From assembly GCF_000472925.1 (NCBI RefSeq), contig NZ_AXAS01000011.1:62001-126000 (forward strand): a stretch of DNA of 64,000 bases. Reading direction: 5' to 3'. Under the pieces are notes generated by a model. It made no database searches, was not told the origin of the DNA, and was given only the letters and a program-made list of their open reading frames with translations. This document shows positions 28,529 through 36,398 of the stretch, in pieces (the first letter of the stretch is position 1; each line of letters begins with the position of its first letter). The DNA comes from Bradyrhizobium sp. Ec3.3. GTDB lineage: Bacteria; Pseudomonadota; Alphaproteobacteria; Rhizobiales; Xanthobacteraceae. The translations under genes and the position numbers were made by a program.

Positions 28529-28716
28529 CGCGTGTACATATAGACGCAACTTTGCCCCTTCCGCGCTCACGTCTGCTTAGCCCCCAGCAGCGGCGCGAGA
28601 GCGGACAATCCGGGACCGCCGCTTTGGGCCAGGAGCGGTTATTTCAAGCAAGTAGAGAGCGAATTAGCTTGCCATGCTCTGAGTCCTTTAGCACTCTCTG
28701 GGAAGGAGGCCGAGGC

Positions 28717-29019
28717 ATGAAAATAATGACCGTCGCGTGCACTCTCGGAACGGCCCTAGTGCTGTGTAGCTTGGGGACGTCTGGTGCTGCAGCCCAAGTG
28801 CGGAAGGCCCAAGTCGTTCGCGAACCGCGGCAGAGGCTTGTCGTCACGGTGCCCGTGTTAAGGCCAACTCCTTGGGATTATTATATTGTTCCACGGTATC
28901 GCTATCGCCCTCAGGACGACCGGGTCGATCCAAACGGACCGCCACCAAGTCTTGGCTCATCCGTCCCGCCGCTGGCGTCGGATCTGCGCTTCTATGAGGG
29001 GTGGCCATACTACTGGTGA
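28717..29019 (+). CDS. Small secreted protein, unknown function
   Basis: 100 residues from ATG 28717, which follows a strong GGAAGGAGG site. A cleavable signal peptide (TALVLCSLGTSGAAAQ) is followed by a proline- and tyrosine-rich mature part (WDYYIVPRYRYRPQDD, then PPSLGSSVPPLASD) ending in GWPYYW. No cysteine in the mature part. Family not recognised; probably periplasmic. It stands alone between the van operon and a convergent transglycosylase-like gene. Confidence 0.7.
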   Translation: MKIMTVACTLGTALVLCSLGTSGAAAQVRKAQVVREPRQRLVVTVPVLRPTPWDYYIVPRYRYRPQDDRVDPNGPPPSLGSSVPPLASDLRFYEGWPYYW

Positions 29020-29131
29020 ACAAGGATCGCGCCGAGGAAGATTGCATTCTGGGTGATGTGGTGATCGGCGACGCGGAACTGAATGGGAACGCCGGGATAC
29101 AACCGCGTATCGTGATGCTGCTTAGTGGGTT

Positions 29132-30235
29132 CTATCTCGAGCGCTCGACCGCCGCAGTTTGCACTGGATAGCGGGCATAGAGCGTGTCGACGCGGTCCCG
29201 CCACATCGCGACGAACGCGCCCGAGGTGAGATGATCGACCGACTTCCATTCGCGCTTGACCACCGGCAGCGTGTTGCCCCAGATGGCGCGCTTGCACCAT
29301 CGCTCGCCCTTCGCCGAGCCCTCCTGAGTTGCGCACATCGACTTCCACGCAATCCGCTGCGGATGGCTGATGTGTTGGGCGGCTCCTTCCCAGCCCTGCT
29401 GGTGGATCAGGTAGAGATCGGAAAACGTCGGCTGCTTGTGCGTTATTACTTCGAATAGCGCAGCCTCGGTGATGAACTTGTAGGCGGCGCCCATCGCGTT
29501 GTCGCGAGGATTGAGGATGTCGCCCGATCCGTATTTGCCGAACTCATACTTGCTCAGCTGGAACAGGCCGATATAGGAGCCGGTGCGTTGCTTGGGATTG
29601 AAATCGGATTCGATTTTGGCGACCGCCTTCATGAAATTGGCATCTATACCGAACGCCTTGGCCGCGTGTTCGATCTCTTGGATGGGCGTTCCGAGCGGAA
29701 CGCCGCTCAACGCCGACAGGGCGATCTTCGCGGGTTTGTCCGGGGGCGGGATTTCCGAGTAGACGTAGTATTTGAGATACGACGGTTCGCCTTCGTCCGG
29801 ATTGGGTGAGGCAGCGCGCGGACGGTCCTGCTGTGGCGTTGCCGAGTTCTCGGGCGGCGCTGCCTCAAGGCTGGCGACCTGCAACATTGGCTCTTGCCGC
29901 GGCGTACTGGTTGAATCGGACGGCATCACCGCGTCCGGCGCGGCAGCGCTGAATCCCGCCGCGACGATCGCATTAGCCGATGATCTCGTATCGAACTTGG
30001 TCTCGATGACCGGCGTCGGAAACGCTGCGCCGGCATTTGTCAGGACCGTCGTCACATTCAGCGGGATGGCGCTGAACGCATCGGCAACTCTCGCATTCGG
30101 CGTTGCGATGCTCGGGCGCGATACCGCGATCGGATGAATCGCGGCAACCGAAGTCGCGGTCAGCGCGCCGGCAATGCAGCTTGCGTGCCAAATCTTCAAT
30201 GTCGCCAGCCGCGCGGCCGCGGTCCCCCCGTTCAA
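29132..30235 (-). CDS. Lytic transglycosylase-like (SLT domain) protein
   Basis: 367 residues. A hydrophobic N-terminus (IAGALTATSVAAI) is followed by ~120 low-complexity residues. The C-terminal half then has an SLT-like lysozyme core: A-K-I-E-S-D-F-N-P with the catalytic-type Glu, G-S-Y-I-G-L-F-Q-L-S, and a downstream Y-L-I-H-Q-Q-G-W-E-G-A. This predicts cleavage of peptidoglycan in the periplasm. The start is TTG 30235 by frame only, with no clear ribosome site. The extra C-terminal ~90 residues with two cysteines are not part of a standard SLT domain. Confidence 0.75.
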   Translation of the reverse strand: MNGGTAAARLATLKIWHASCIAGALTATSVAAIHPIAVSRPSIATPNARVADAFSAIPLNVTTVLTNAGAAFPTPVIETKFDTRSSANAIVAAGFSAAAPDAVMPSDSTSTPRQEPMLQVASLEAAPPENSATPQQDRPRAASPNPDEGEPSYLKYYVYSEIPPPDKPAKIALSALSGVPLGTPIQEIEHAAKAFGIDANFMKAVAKIESDFNPKQRTGSYIGLFQLSKYEFGKYGSGDILNPRDNAMGAAYKFITEAALFEVITHKQPTFSDLYLIHQQGWEGAAQHISHPQRIAWKSMCATQEGSAKGERWCKRAIWGNTLPVVKREWKSVDHLTSGAFVAMWRDRVDTLYARYPVQTAAVERSR

Positions 30236-30546
30236 ATCCCCAACTTGGTACGCAGGTTAAGGAGGCGAAGGGAAGACAATATGGCGCACTTGTGGCGCAG
30301 ATGCGGTCAGTCTCGGCCGTGTCGCCAAGATGTGCCTAAATTGGAAGTTGCTGTCCTGATGCGCCTCCTGCCGAGGAACAGGACGGGCGCCATGTCGCGT
30401 GACCGTCGCTAAACAACGCATCTTCGCGCGTTAGCGCGTCGAGACCGACGCCGTCCGGTTTGCCGCCGACGGAACATCACAATGGCTTAAGCACAATGGC
30501 TCAAGCGCTGTTCGGCTTGGGCCAATCGCGCGCTGCACCAGGCGGC
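30236..30546. other. Intergenic region with a short tandem duplication
   Basis: 311 bases upstream of the transglycosylase gene and downstream of the ABC_sub_bind gene. No coding frame is convincing. CACAATGGCTTAAG and CACAATGGCTCAAG occur back to back at about 30479-30506. Confidence 0.45.
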
Positions 30547-31545
30547 CTATTCGATCACCTCGTCGGCAATCAGCAGAAAGTCGCGATTGGCCGTCAAGCC
30601 GAGCGCCCTAGCCGTCTTCAGATTGATCACCAGCTCGAGCTTGGTTGGCTGCTGTATAGGCAATTCAGCCGGCTTTGCGCCTTTGAGGATACGGTCCAGA
30701 TAAGTTGCGGTCGCGCGAGACAGACCGGGCAAGTTCACGCCATACGAGACAAGGCCTCCGAGGTCGACTGCTTCCCGCGCCGCATACATCGCCGGCAGGC
30801 GACTGTTTGCCGCGAAGGTTACGATGCGCGCGTACTGGCTGAACAACATCGGGCTGGGAAACACAATGAGAGCATCAGCACGCTCTGCAGCCATCGCTGC
30901 GAAGGCACCGTCCAGATCAGCAGGACGATCCACCGGCACGAGTTGAAGTCTCGTTCCCAGGGATTGGGCGGCGCTTTCGATCTCCTTCAACATGCCGGCC
31001 ATTGTGTGCTCGCCGTATGCACGGGGGTGCCACAGCACGACAACGCGAGAAAGACCCGGAACGATTTCCTTAAGCAGTTGTAGCCGCTTCGACACCAGTT
31101 CGGGGCCGAGAAATGTCGTGCCTGTTACATTGCCTTTCGGCCGCCCCAGGCTTGAAGCAAGCCCGTCCTCGACGGGATCGGCCATGCCTATGCCGACGAT
31201 CGGGATTGTCGAAGTCGCTCGCCTCGCCGCGCGGACAGCCGGCGTGCTCAAGGCGACAATTGCATCAACTCGCTGCTCAACCAATTGCTGCGCCAGCTCG
31301 TCGAGCTTGGTCGCATCACCATCCGCAAATCTCCGGTCGAAGCCAATACTCTGCCCTTCGATATAGCCAAGCTCGCGCAGCGCCGGCACGAACGCGTCGA
31401 GAGTTGTCAGACTTGCGTCGGACTTGTCGCCGCGGCCAAACGACAGGACTCCTATCCGGGAATTCTTCGCCTGTTGGGCATGTGCCGCGAGCGGCCAGGT
31501 AGCAACTGCGCCTCCAAGAAGTGTGATGAACTCGCGCCGCTTCAT
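30547..31545 (-). CDS. ABC_sub_bind-type substrate-binding protein
   Basis: 332 residues from ATG 31545. The N-terminus has the typical twin-Arg-like opening M-K-R-R-E-F-I-T-L-L-G-G and a signal ending A-A-H-A-Q-Q. The body matches the TrpX/PF04392 periplasmic-binding family: R-I-G-V-L-S-F-G, E-L-G-Y-I-E-G, T-S-T-I-P-I-V-G-I, G-N-V-T-G-T and K-R-L-Q-L-L-K-E. These genes are strongly expanded in Bradyrhizobium, often without transporter partners; none is seen here either. Ligand unknown. The frame continues upstream into a remnant of a second copy. Confidence 0.85.
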   Translation of the reverse strand: MKRREFITLLGGAVATWPLAAHAQQAKNSRIGVLSFGRGDKSDASLTTLDAFVPALRELGYIEGQSIGFDRRFADGDATKLDELAQQLVEQRVDAIVALSTPAVRAARRATSTIPIVGIGMADPVEDGLASSLGRPKGNVTGTTFLGPELVSKRLQLLKEIVPGLSRVVVLWHPRAYGEHTMAGMLKEIESAAQSLGTRLQLVPVDRPADLDGAFAAMAAERADALIVFPSPMLFSQYARIVTFAANSRLPAMYAAREAVDLGGLVSYGVNLPGLSRATATYLDRILKGAKPAELPIQQPTKLELVINLKTARALGLTANRDFLLIADEVIE

Positions 31546-31733
31546 CGCCGCACCCACGCTGTCAGTGCCGGTCACGTTCCCGCCGGGGTGCGAAAGACTT
31601 TCAAAAAGTCCCAGGCGGGCCCCGTTGATCATGGCAATCCCGACGATCGGAATGGTACTCGTCGCATGCTTTAAGATGACGGCGCCGATCGCAGGCGTTC
31701 CGACCAGCACGTCGGGCTTCGCTGTACCAATCT
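31546..31733 (-). pseudogene. Remnant of a second ABC_sub_bind gene
   Basis: In frame with the intact gene downstream, ~60 codons encode K-P-D-V-L-V-G-T-P-A-I-G-A-V-I-L-K-H-A-T and then T-S-T-I-P-I-V-G-I-A-M ... H-P-G-G-N-V-T-G-T. This matches the middle of the intact neighbour (T-S-T-I-P-I-V-G-I-G-M ... K-G-N-V-T-G-T). It is the middle of a paralog that has lost both ends; the signal peptide of the next gene follows at once. Confidence 0.75.
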
Positions 31734-31740
31734 AAACGCA

Positions 31741-32757
31741 CTACAAGTATCTGCCGTGAATGTCGATGGTCGAACGCACGCCGATGTGGCAATAATTTGC
31801 AGCTAACCACTCCTCAGCGCAGGTACGGCCCACGTCGCGCAGATAGGTGAGAAACTCCCAGTCTGCATTGAACTTGGAGGCGACGCCGAGGTCTTTCATG
31901 AACGATTCCGCCTCTATGGCATGAATCAGCATCGTCTTTATCTCGTCGCGCAGCGCGCCTCTGCTAACGAGCTTGTTGGCGAAGGCAATTGCTCGCATCT
32001 CGCGCATCAGCGACGAATTGAAGCTGATTTCGTTCAATCGGTTTAATATATCGCTCGCCGTGCGAGGAATCTCCCCACGCACAATTGGATTGATGTGAAT
32101 AACGATGACGTCTGTGGATTGGCAGCCATAGATCAGCGGGAAGATCGCTGGGTTGCCCATGTAGCCGCCATCCCAATAGGCTTCGCCATCGATTTCAATA
32201 GCCTGAAAGAGCTGCGGAAGGCACCCGGAAGCGAGAACGGCCGAGACGGTGAGCTCATGGTTCTCAAAGATCTTCACCTTTCCAGTGCGGACGTTTGTGG
32301 CACAAAGGAACAGTTTGACGACATTCTCCCTGCGCAGTCGCTCGAAGTCGACGGTCTTCTCGAGCACGTCACGCAATGGGTTATAGTTCAATGGGTTAAA
32401 CTGATAAGGTGACAGCAGTCGTGTCATCATGTCGAAGAACATGAAGGCCGGCGATCTCTCGATCGAACGAGTTTGCGACAGACGATCGAAAATGGAGGGC
32501 CGCAGCGGTCCGCAGGCCGCAGCTTCGCTGATGCGGCGCCAATATTCGGCGAGAGTGAGTTTTGCGCCTTCGCGGCCGCCTATCGTCAGGCCGTACGCCA
32601 TGACCGTGCCGTTCATGGCGCCAGCGCTGGTAGCGCAGATCCCCTCGAACGACATCCGCTCATCTTCGAGCAGGCGATCCAAAACACCCCAGGTGAAGGC
32701 GCCATGCGCACCGCCACCCTGTAAAGCAAGGTTGACCGTCTTGCTCGCCGTATCCAT
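31741..32757 (-). CDS. Patatin-like phospholipase
   Basis: 338 residues. Patatin serine hydrolase: oxyanion loop G-G-G-A-H-G near residue 14, nucleophile elbow A-T-S-A-G (usual G-x-S-x-G with the first Gly replaced by Ala) near residue 42 and the catalytic Asp in W-D-G-G-Y near residue 195. It is expected to release fatty acids from phospholipid or storage polyester. No signal peptide. The ATG overlaps the stop of a 21-codon remnant frame as TGATG, so translation may be coupled to it. Confidence 0.88.
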   Translation of the reverse strand: MDTASKTVNLALQGGGAHGAFTWGVLDRLLEDERMSFEGICATSAGAMNGTVMAYGLTIGGREGAKLTLAEYWRRISEAAACGPLRPSIFDRLSQTRSIERSPAFMFFDMMTRLLSPYQFNPLNYNPLRDVLEKTVDFERLRRENVVKLFLCATNVRTGKVKIFENHELTVSAVLASGCLPQLFQAIEIDGEAYWDGGYMGNPAIFPLIYGCQSTDVIVIHINPIVRGEIPRTASDILNRLNEISFNSSLMREMRAIAFANKLVSRGALRDEIKTMLIHAIEAESFMKDLGVASKFNADWEFLTYLRDVGRTCAEEWLAANYCHIGVRSTIDIHGRYL

Positions 32758-32822
32758 CAGCGCTTAGCCCCGACCACGCTGTGCGCGCCGCCTGGCAGCG
32801 TCATGAACTCGCGGCGTTTCAC
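32757..32822 (-). pseudogene. N-terminal relic of an ABC_sub_bind gene
   Basis: From GTG 32822 the frame reads M-K-R-R-E-F-M-T-L-P-G-G-A and stops after 21 codons. The opening is nearly the same as the signal start of the intact ABC_sub_bind gene (M-K-R-R-E-F-I-T-L-L-G-G-A) 1.3 kb away. Its TGA overlaps the patatin ATG. Probably the scar of a recombination that replaced the rest of the gene. Confidence 0.65.
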
Positions 32823-33077
32823 TGCGCAGTCCCTCCACTTCTTGCGAGTGATAGGATATCACAGGTCGATACGGCAGGAGACGGCCCGCTGCGAGATTTC
32901 GGGCCGGGCTATGACTGCTCTGGGGCATTCGCGACTGAGCCGGGCGGTGCTCGCTACCAATCGATATCCGCTTCGGTCCCGATAGCTCCAGCATATGAGC
33001 AAACGGAGCAATGACGCGAGGGGCCGACAACAGACGACCAGTGCAGGACAGGTTTTCGTTCGAAAACGCTACGTCGG

Positions 33078-33446
33078 TCACATCATGACCCCGGGCATGA
33101 AACAACGAATTTCGATCCGCCGCAGGTTGCCGCCGAGCGCCCAATAGTAGATGGGCCAGACCATGGTGCGAGCGGCGCGGTTCGGCTCCTTGATCACGGC
33201 CTCGTCCGGCACGTCCCGCCATTGGCGCTCGATGCGCACGCGGTAGTGACCCTCTCTCACCTCCCAGTCGATGTCGGATAGCGCCTTGCCGTCGGCGTCG
33301 GAACAGCATGGCCCCTTGCCACTTTTGAGGCTCTCGAACCAGCTATCGAGTTCGGGACGGCTATGATCGTGTGCGTTCGCCGCGAAGTGCCAGACCAACA
33401 GCACGATCAAAGCCCTGATGGCGGTCATCAAAAATATCTTCGTCAC
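33078..33446 (-). CDS. Small secreted protein, unknown function
   Basis: 122 residues from GTG 33446, which follows AGGAGAT by 4 nt; the frame extends 28 codons further but without a ribosome site. Signal-like helix (IRALIVLLVWHFAANA), then a short His/Asp-rich stretch, a K-G-P-C-C-S-D-A-D-G motif with vicinal cysteines, and W-P-I-Y-Y-W-A-L-G-G near the end with a third Cys (I-R-C-F-M-P-G). It belongs to a type of small periplasmic protein common in rhizobia; function not known. A CRP-type palindrome lies 75 nt upstream. Confidence 0.7.
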   Translation of the reverse strand: MTKIFLMTAIRALIVLLVWHFAANAHDHSRPELDSWFESLKSGKGPCCSDADGKALSDIDWEVREGHYRVRIERQWRDVPDEAVIKEPNRAARTMVWPIYYWALGGNLRRIEIRCFMPGVMM

Positions 33447-33520
33447 TGCAATCTCCTTTGAAAAGAGATTTGCGCCACGACTTCCGAAATGACCTAGTTC
33501 AAACCGCCCGGGTTCTCTGA

Positions 33521-33536
33521 TGTGAACCACTTCACA
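33521..33536. promoter_or_regulatory. CRP/FNR-type palindrome TGTGA-N6-TCACA
   Basis: TGTGAACCACTTCACA matches the classical CRP half-sites exactly and extends to an 18-base palindrome ATGTGA...TCACAT. It lies 75 nt before the secreted-protein start at 33446. A second perfect site with the same GATGTGA context precedes the OmpA gene at 58370. Confidence 0.6.
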
Positions 33537-33737
33537 TGTTGCGCCAACTCCAGACTAGCTGGGCGGCTCCTGAATTCCCCGGCTGTTGTTACGTCTGGGG
33601 TGCGGACACTAGGGTTCAAGCGGCGCGGTCATTGGACGCACCAGACGTCAGGTTCGGGTCAAAATGCGAAGAACTCAACGTGAGCAACTCTCGTCCGCTT
33701 CATGACGCTGAGCGGACCTCGGCAAGGCATATTGCCG

Positions 33738-33755
33738 CTTCGCTGATGGGCCAAT
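33738..33755. repeat. Dispersed repeat core, copy 1
   Basis: CTTCGCTGATGGGCCAAT. The same 18-mer recurs at 35541-35558, and a one-mismatch, shorter form at 34316-34332, all between genes of the patchwork zone. Surrounding bases are partly alike, so the true unit is probably longer. Confidence 0.6.
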
Positions 33756-33825
33756 AGCAGGCGACTCGGTGTGCCCCGGCGTCCCACGGCCATCAGGTCA
33801 AGGTTACCTTGCCGGTTTGATCGAT

Positions 33826-34233
33826 CTAAGGCTGCTTTTCGAACTTTCGCATCGACGCGACGTGTGTGACCCATGGCTGAGCGGAGCGAGACCACCACTG
33901 CGTACGGGGGACGATCAGGTCGCGTTGACGAATGGAGCCCACACGGATGGCGTAAACCTTGGGGCCTGCTCCGACGGCCGTCGCGTAGATATGTGTTCCA
34001 CATTCCGGGCAAAACGCCTGTGGCCTCTTGTTTCCGCTTTCGGCGGTCTTGACGTAGATTTTCGGTTCGCCCGAGAGCAACCTGAAAGCGTCTTCCCGCG
34101 TGAAGGCGTGCACGCGGAACGCGGAGCCGGAGAATGTCTGGCAGTCGGTGCAATTGCAGAGCAGGGTTTTGTCCGGCTCGATGTCGGCTTCAAATGTAAT
34201 GTATCCGCAGTGACAACTCCCATCGATTTTCAT
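33826..34233 (-). CDS. GFA (glutathione-dependent formaldehyde-activating) family protein
   Basis: 135 residues. The GFA/CENP-V zinc fold is clear: G-S-C-H-C-G near the start, C-N-C-T-D-C-Q in the middle and C-P-E-C-G-T-H near residue 75, giving the expected Cys zinc ligands. The founding enzyme joins formaldehyde and glutathione, but most members have no proven reaction. It is tempting but unproven to link it with formaldehyde from the van operon 6 kb away. ATG 34233 lies behind GGATACG, a weak ribosome site. Confidence 0.85.
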   Translation of the reverse strand: MKIDGSCHCGYITFEADIEPDKTLLCNCTDCQTFSGSAFRVHAFTREDAFRLLSGEPKIYVKTAESGNKRPQAFCPECGTHIYATAVGAGPKVYAIRVGSIRQRDLIVPRTQWWSRSAQPWVTHVASMRKFEKQP

Positions 34234-34315
34234 CGTATCCTCCGCAGCGCGTTCATGCGCAACCTAAGGCTACCAAGCGCATCGATTGTCCGGACCTCGC
34301 TGAGCCGTGCGGTCA

Positions 34316-34332
34316 CTTCGCCGATGGGCCAT
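34316..34332. repeat. Dispersed repeat core, copy 2
   Basis: CTTCGCCGATGGGCCAT, one mismatch from the copies at 33738 and 35541, in the short gap between the GFA and cyclase genes. Confidence 0.5.
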
Positions 34333-34367
34333 TTGGAGACCTCCTTAAGGTCCATTTGGTTTACGCT

Positions 34368-35450
34368 TCAGAGAGGATCATGCAACTCGTTGTCTAGGGC
34401 GACTTCGCACAGTCGATAGGCTCCGATCCCGACCAGTTGTGGCCTGAGCAACGGTTGCAGTTCGACGGGCTGGAGTCGGTTGTGCCATGGCGTGCCAAAG
34501 AGGGCACTGCGGACGGCGTCAGTGACGAAAATCCCGTTCTCCTCGCTCGTCAAGAGCTTGCTCGATGCACTCTGCAATTGCGAGGCAACCCAGACATCGC
34601 GACCATAGAGAAAGGAGCGGAATGCGTAGAGTGTGCCTCGGTGCAACCCGATACCGATCGTGCAGTCGAACTGCTCCTCGGGCCGGATTGCCTCCCACTT
34701 ACGGATCGAGCGCTCTGCCCCCGCCATGGCCTGCGCGGCATCGGCAAATGTTATGCAATAGGAATCACCTAGGTTGAATCGAACCGTGCCGCCGAATTCT
34801 TGTGCCGTCCCGTAGGTCACCCCATCGAGCATGTCGAGGATGCGCTCAATTTTGGCGACAGGCCCGGCATCCATGATCTTGCCGAAGCCGTGAAGATCTA
34901 AGAAAAGAATGTAGATTTCAGGAATAACGCGTGTGCGATGCCGCTGTTCGATGCGGTAGATCGGCATCGGTTCGACAAACCCCTTCAATGCAAAACTCTC
35001 AACGAGCGCGGTCTGGATCTCCGCCGATGTTAGAGCGAGTCGGGCTCCAGCCGTGAGGTAGATTTCGTCGGGCGGCGTTAGCGCTTCGACGCGGGTGACG
35101 AGGGCAAAAACGTCCCCGATGAAGTCGTCGTCCTGAACGGCGATATCCCCGAGTGCAATTACGATGCGAATCGAGAGGCGATCGTGACCTCGGTTTACTT
35201 GGGTCAGTTGCAGGTCTTCCTGCACTGCTATCGCAGCTTTGGCCGCTCCAGTGACGCTGAGGAATTCGAGCCAATAACCGTCTCCAGCGGGTTTGATGAT
35301 ACGGCCGCCGTGCTCGGCGGCACGGCGCGCCAGAAGCGCGCGATGTTCACCCAATAGCGCCTGGAGATCGGCGGTCAGAAGTTCACGGAAGCGTGACGTC
35401 GAGCCGCTGATGTCGGTCTTCATAACGACGGTGGTTCGAAGGGGATTCAT
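34368..35450 (-). CDS. Tandem class III nucleotide cyclase-domain protein
   Basis: 360 residues containing two cyclase homology domains in one chain. Domain 1 (~5-165) keeps metal-binding T-D-I-S-G-S and K-P-A-G-D-G, but its transition-state motif reads G-D-V-F-A-L-V-T-R, with Arg kept and Asn lost. Domain 2 (~185-345) keeps L-D-L-H-G-F and N-L-G-D-S but lacks the substrate Lys and has W and Q where Asn and Arg are usual. If active, the two halves would form one intramolecular heterodimer with a single site; a sensory pseudo-cyclase is the alternative. No membrane or sensor domain. Confidence 0.78.
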   Translation of the reverse strand: MNPLRTTVVMKTDISGSTSRFRELLTADLQALLGEHRALLARRAAEHGGRIIKPAGDGYWLEFLSVTGAAKAAIAVQEDLQLTQVNRGHDRLSIRIVIALGDIAVQDDDFIGDVFALVTRVEALTPPDEIYLTAGARLALTSAEIQTALVESFALKGFVEPMPIYRIEQRHRTRVIPEIYILFLDLHGFGKIMDAGPVAKIERILDMLDGVTYGTAQEFGGTVRFNLGDSYCITFADAAQAMAGAERSIRKWEAIRPEEQFDCTIGIGLHRGTLYAFRSFLYGRDVWVASQLQSASSKLLTSEENGIFVTDAVRSALFGTPWHNRLQPVELQPLLRPQLVGIGAYRLCEVALDNELHDPL

Positions 35451-35540
35451 CGTCGGATGATCCTGTGCGCAGAGAGCAGCCTACGACAATTCATCGTCGT
35501 TTGGCAGAGGAGTGGCGCGAGACCCGCGCGCACGGTCGCA

Positions 35541-35558
35541 CTTCGCTGATGGGCCAAT
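35541..35558. repeat. Dispersed repeat core, copy 3
   Basis: CTTCGCTGATGGGCCAAT, identical to the copy at 33738, in the gap between the phytochelatin synthase-like gene and the cyclase gene. Confidence 0.6.
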
Positions 35559-35597
35559 TTGGGAAGCTTCCGTTTCATCGATGCCAAGTGAAGACCC

Positions 35598-36398
35598 CTA
35601 AGGGGCCTCAACAAGAATATACCCGCGGTTCTCAACCGTATCGAATGTGCGCATACCCTTAACGAGGGTTGCAGCTGGCATCCACACCCAGCCAGCGCTC
35701 GCGGGGTTGACGTCAAGGACAAGGAACGAGTCGGATTCAGTGTCGTATGCGCCAAGCGGCGAGATGTGGCCGGGGCCCTGTTGTCCTACAGCCTTGCGCT
35801 GGTAGGCGACGATCACATAGTCACCCCGACGTTGGAGGTTTTCAACCAGATCAGTCTTAATATCCTGCTCAGGCTTGCTGTCATCAACGATGACAAGCCG
35901 GGTCGTAAGACCATTCGCCCTTAGCATCTCATCGAGCTGACGAACCTGATATCCGAAATCCTGAATCTGCTTTCCATTGATCGTCACCGGTTCGCCGAGA
36001 ACTTGCGCGCGTGTCTTTTGACCTTTGGTGATCACGTTGTCCTGTGTGAAGCGAGGGATTGAGGGATCGTAGCCGCTCGGAATGTATTTAAGATCTTCTG
36101 AGTGTAATCGGCTCCGGTCGCGCGGCAGATCAGGGCTCCGACCTCGAACGGCGTTGAGCACAATTGCCGCAGACGCGGGTCCACAGAAGGCTCCGTTGGA
36201 CTCGGCTTCAAACTGATTGGCAAGGGCCGGAAAGTCCACCTTGGCGGTTGAGCGGGCCAGTCGCGCAAGCCCGTCGTCCGACGAGAATGGCACAAGATCC
36301 TGCGAAATGGTCGCTGGTGCGTTGTCTAGTGCAAATGCTGCCGGAAGTTGCGTAGTCGTCAACAGAAGCGCGAGTACAATTCGGGCAAGAGGTGACAT
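35598..36398 (-). CDS. Phytochelatin synthase-like papain-fold protein
   Basis: 266 residues. A signal peptide (LALLLTTTQLPAAFA) is followed by a phytochelatin synthase domain with the Clan CA triad: Cys in G-A-F-C-G-P-A-S-A-A-I near residue 72, His in G-H-I-S-P-L-G-A-Y and Asp in L-V-L-D-V-N-P. Bacterial homologues cut glutathione to gamma-Glu-Cys and rarely polymerise it; eukaryotic ones make metal-binding phytochelatins. The signal implies a periplasmic site. No metal exporter gene is adjacent. Confidence 0.87.
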   Translation of the reverse strand: MSPLARIVLALLLTTTQLPAAFALDNAPATISQDLVPFSSDDGLARLARSTAKVDFPALANQFEAESNGAFCGPASAAIVLNAVRGRSPDLPRDRSRLHSEDLKYIPSGYDPSIPRFTQDNVITKGQKTRAQVLGEPVTINGKQIQDFGYQVRQLDEMLRANGLTTRLVIVDDSKPEQDIKTDLVENLQRRGDYVIVAYQRKAVGQQGPGHISPLGAYDTESDSFLVLDVNPASAGWVWMPAATLVKGMRTFDTVENRGYILVEAP

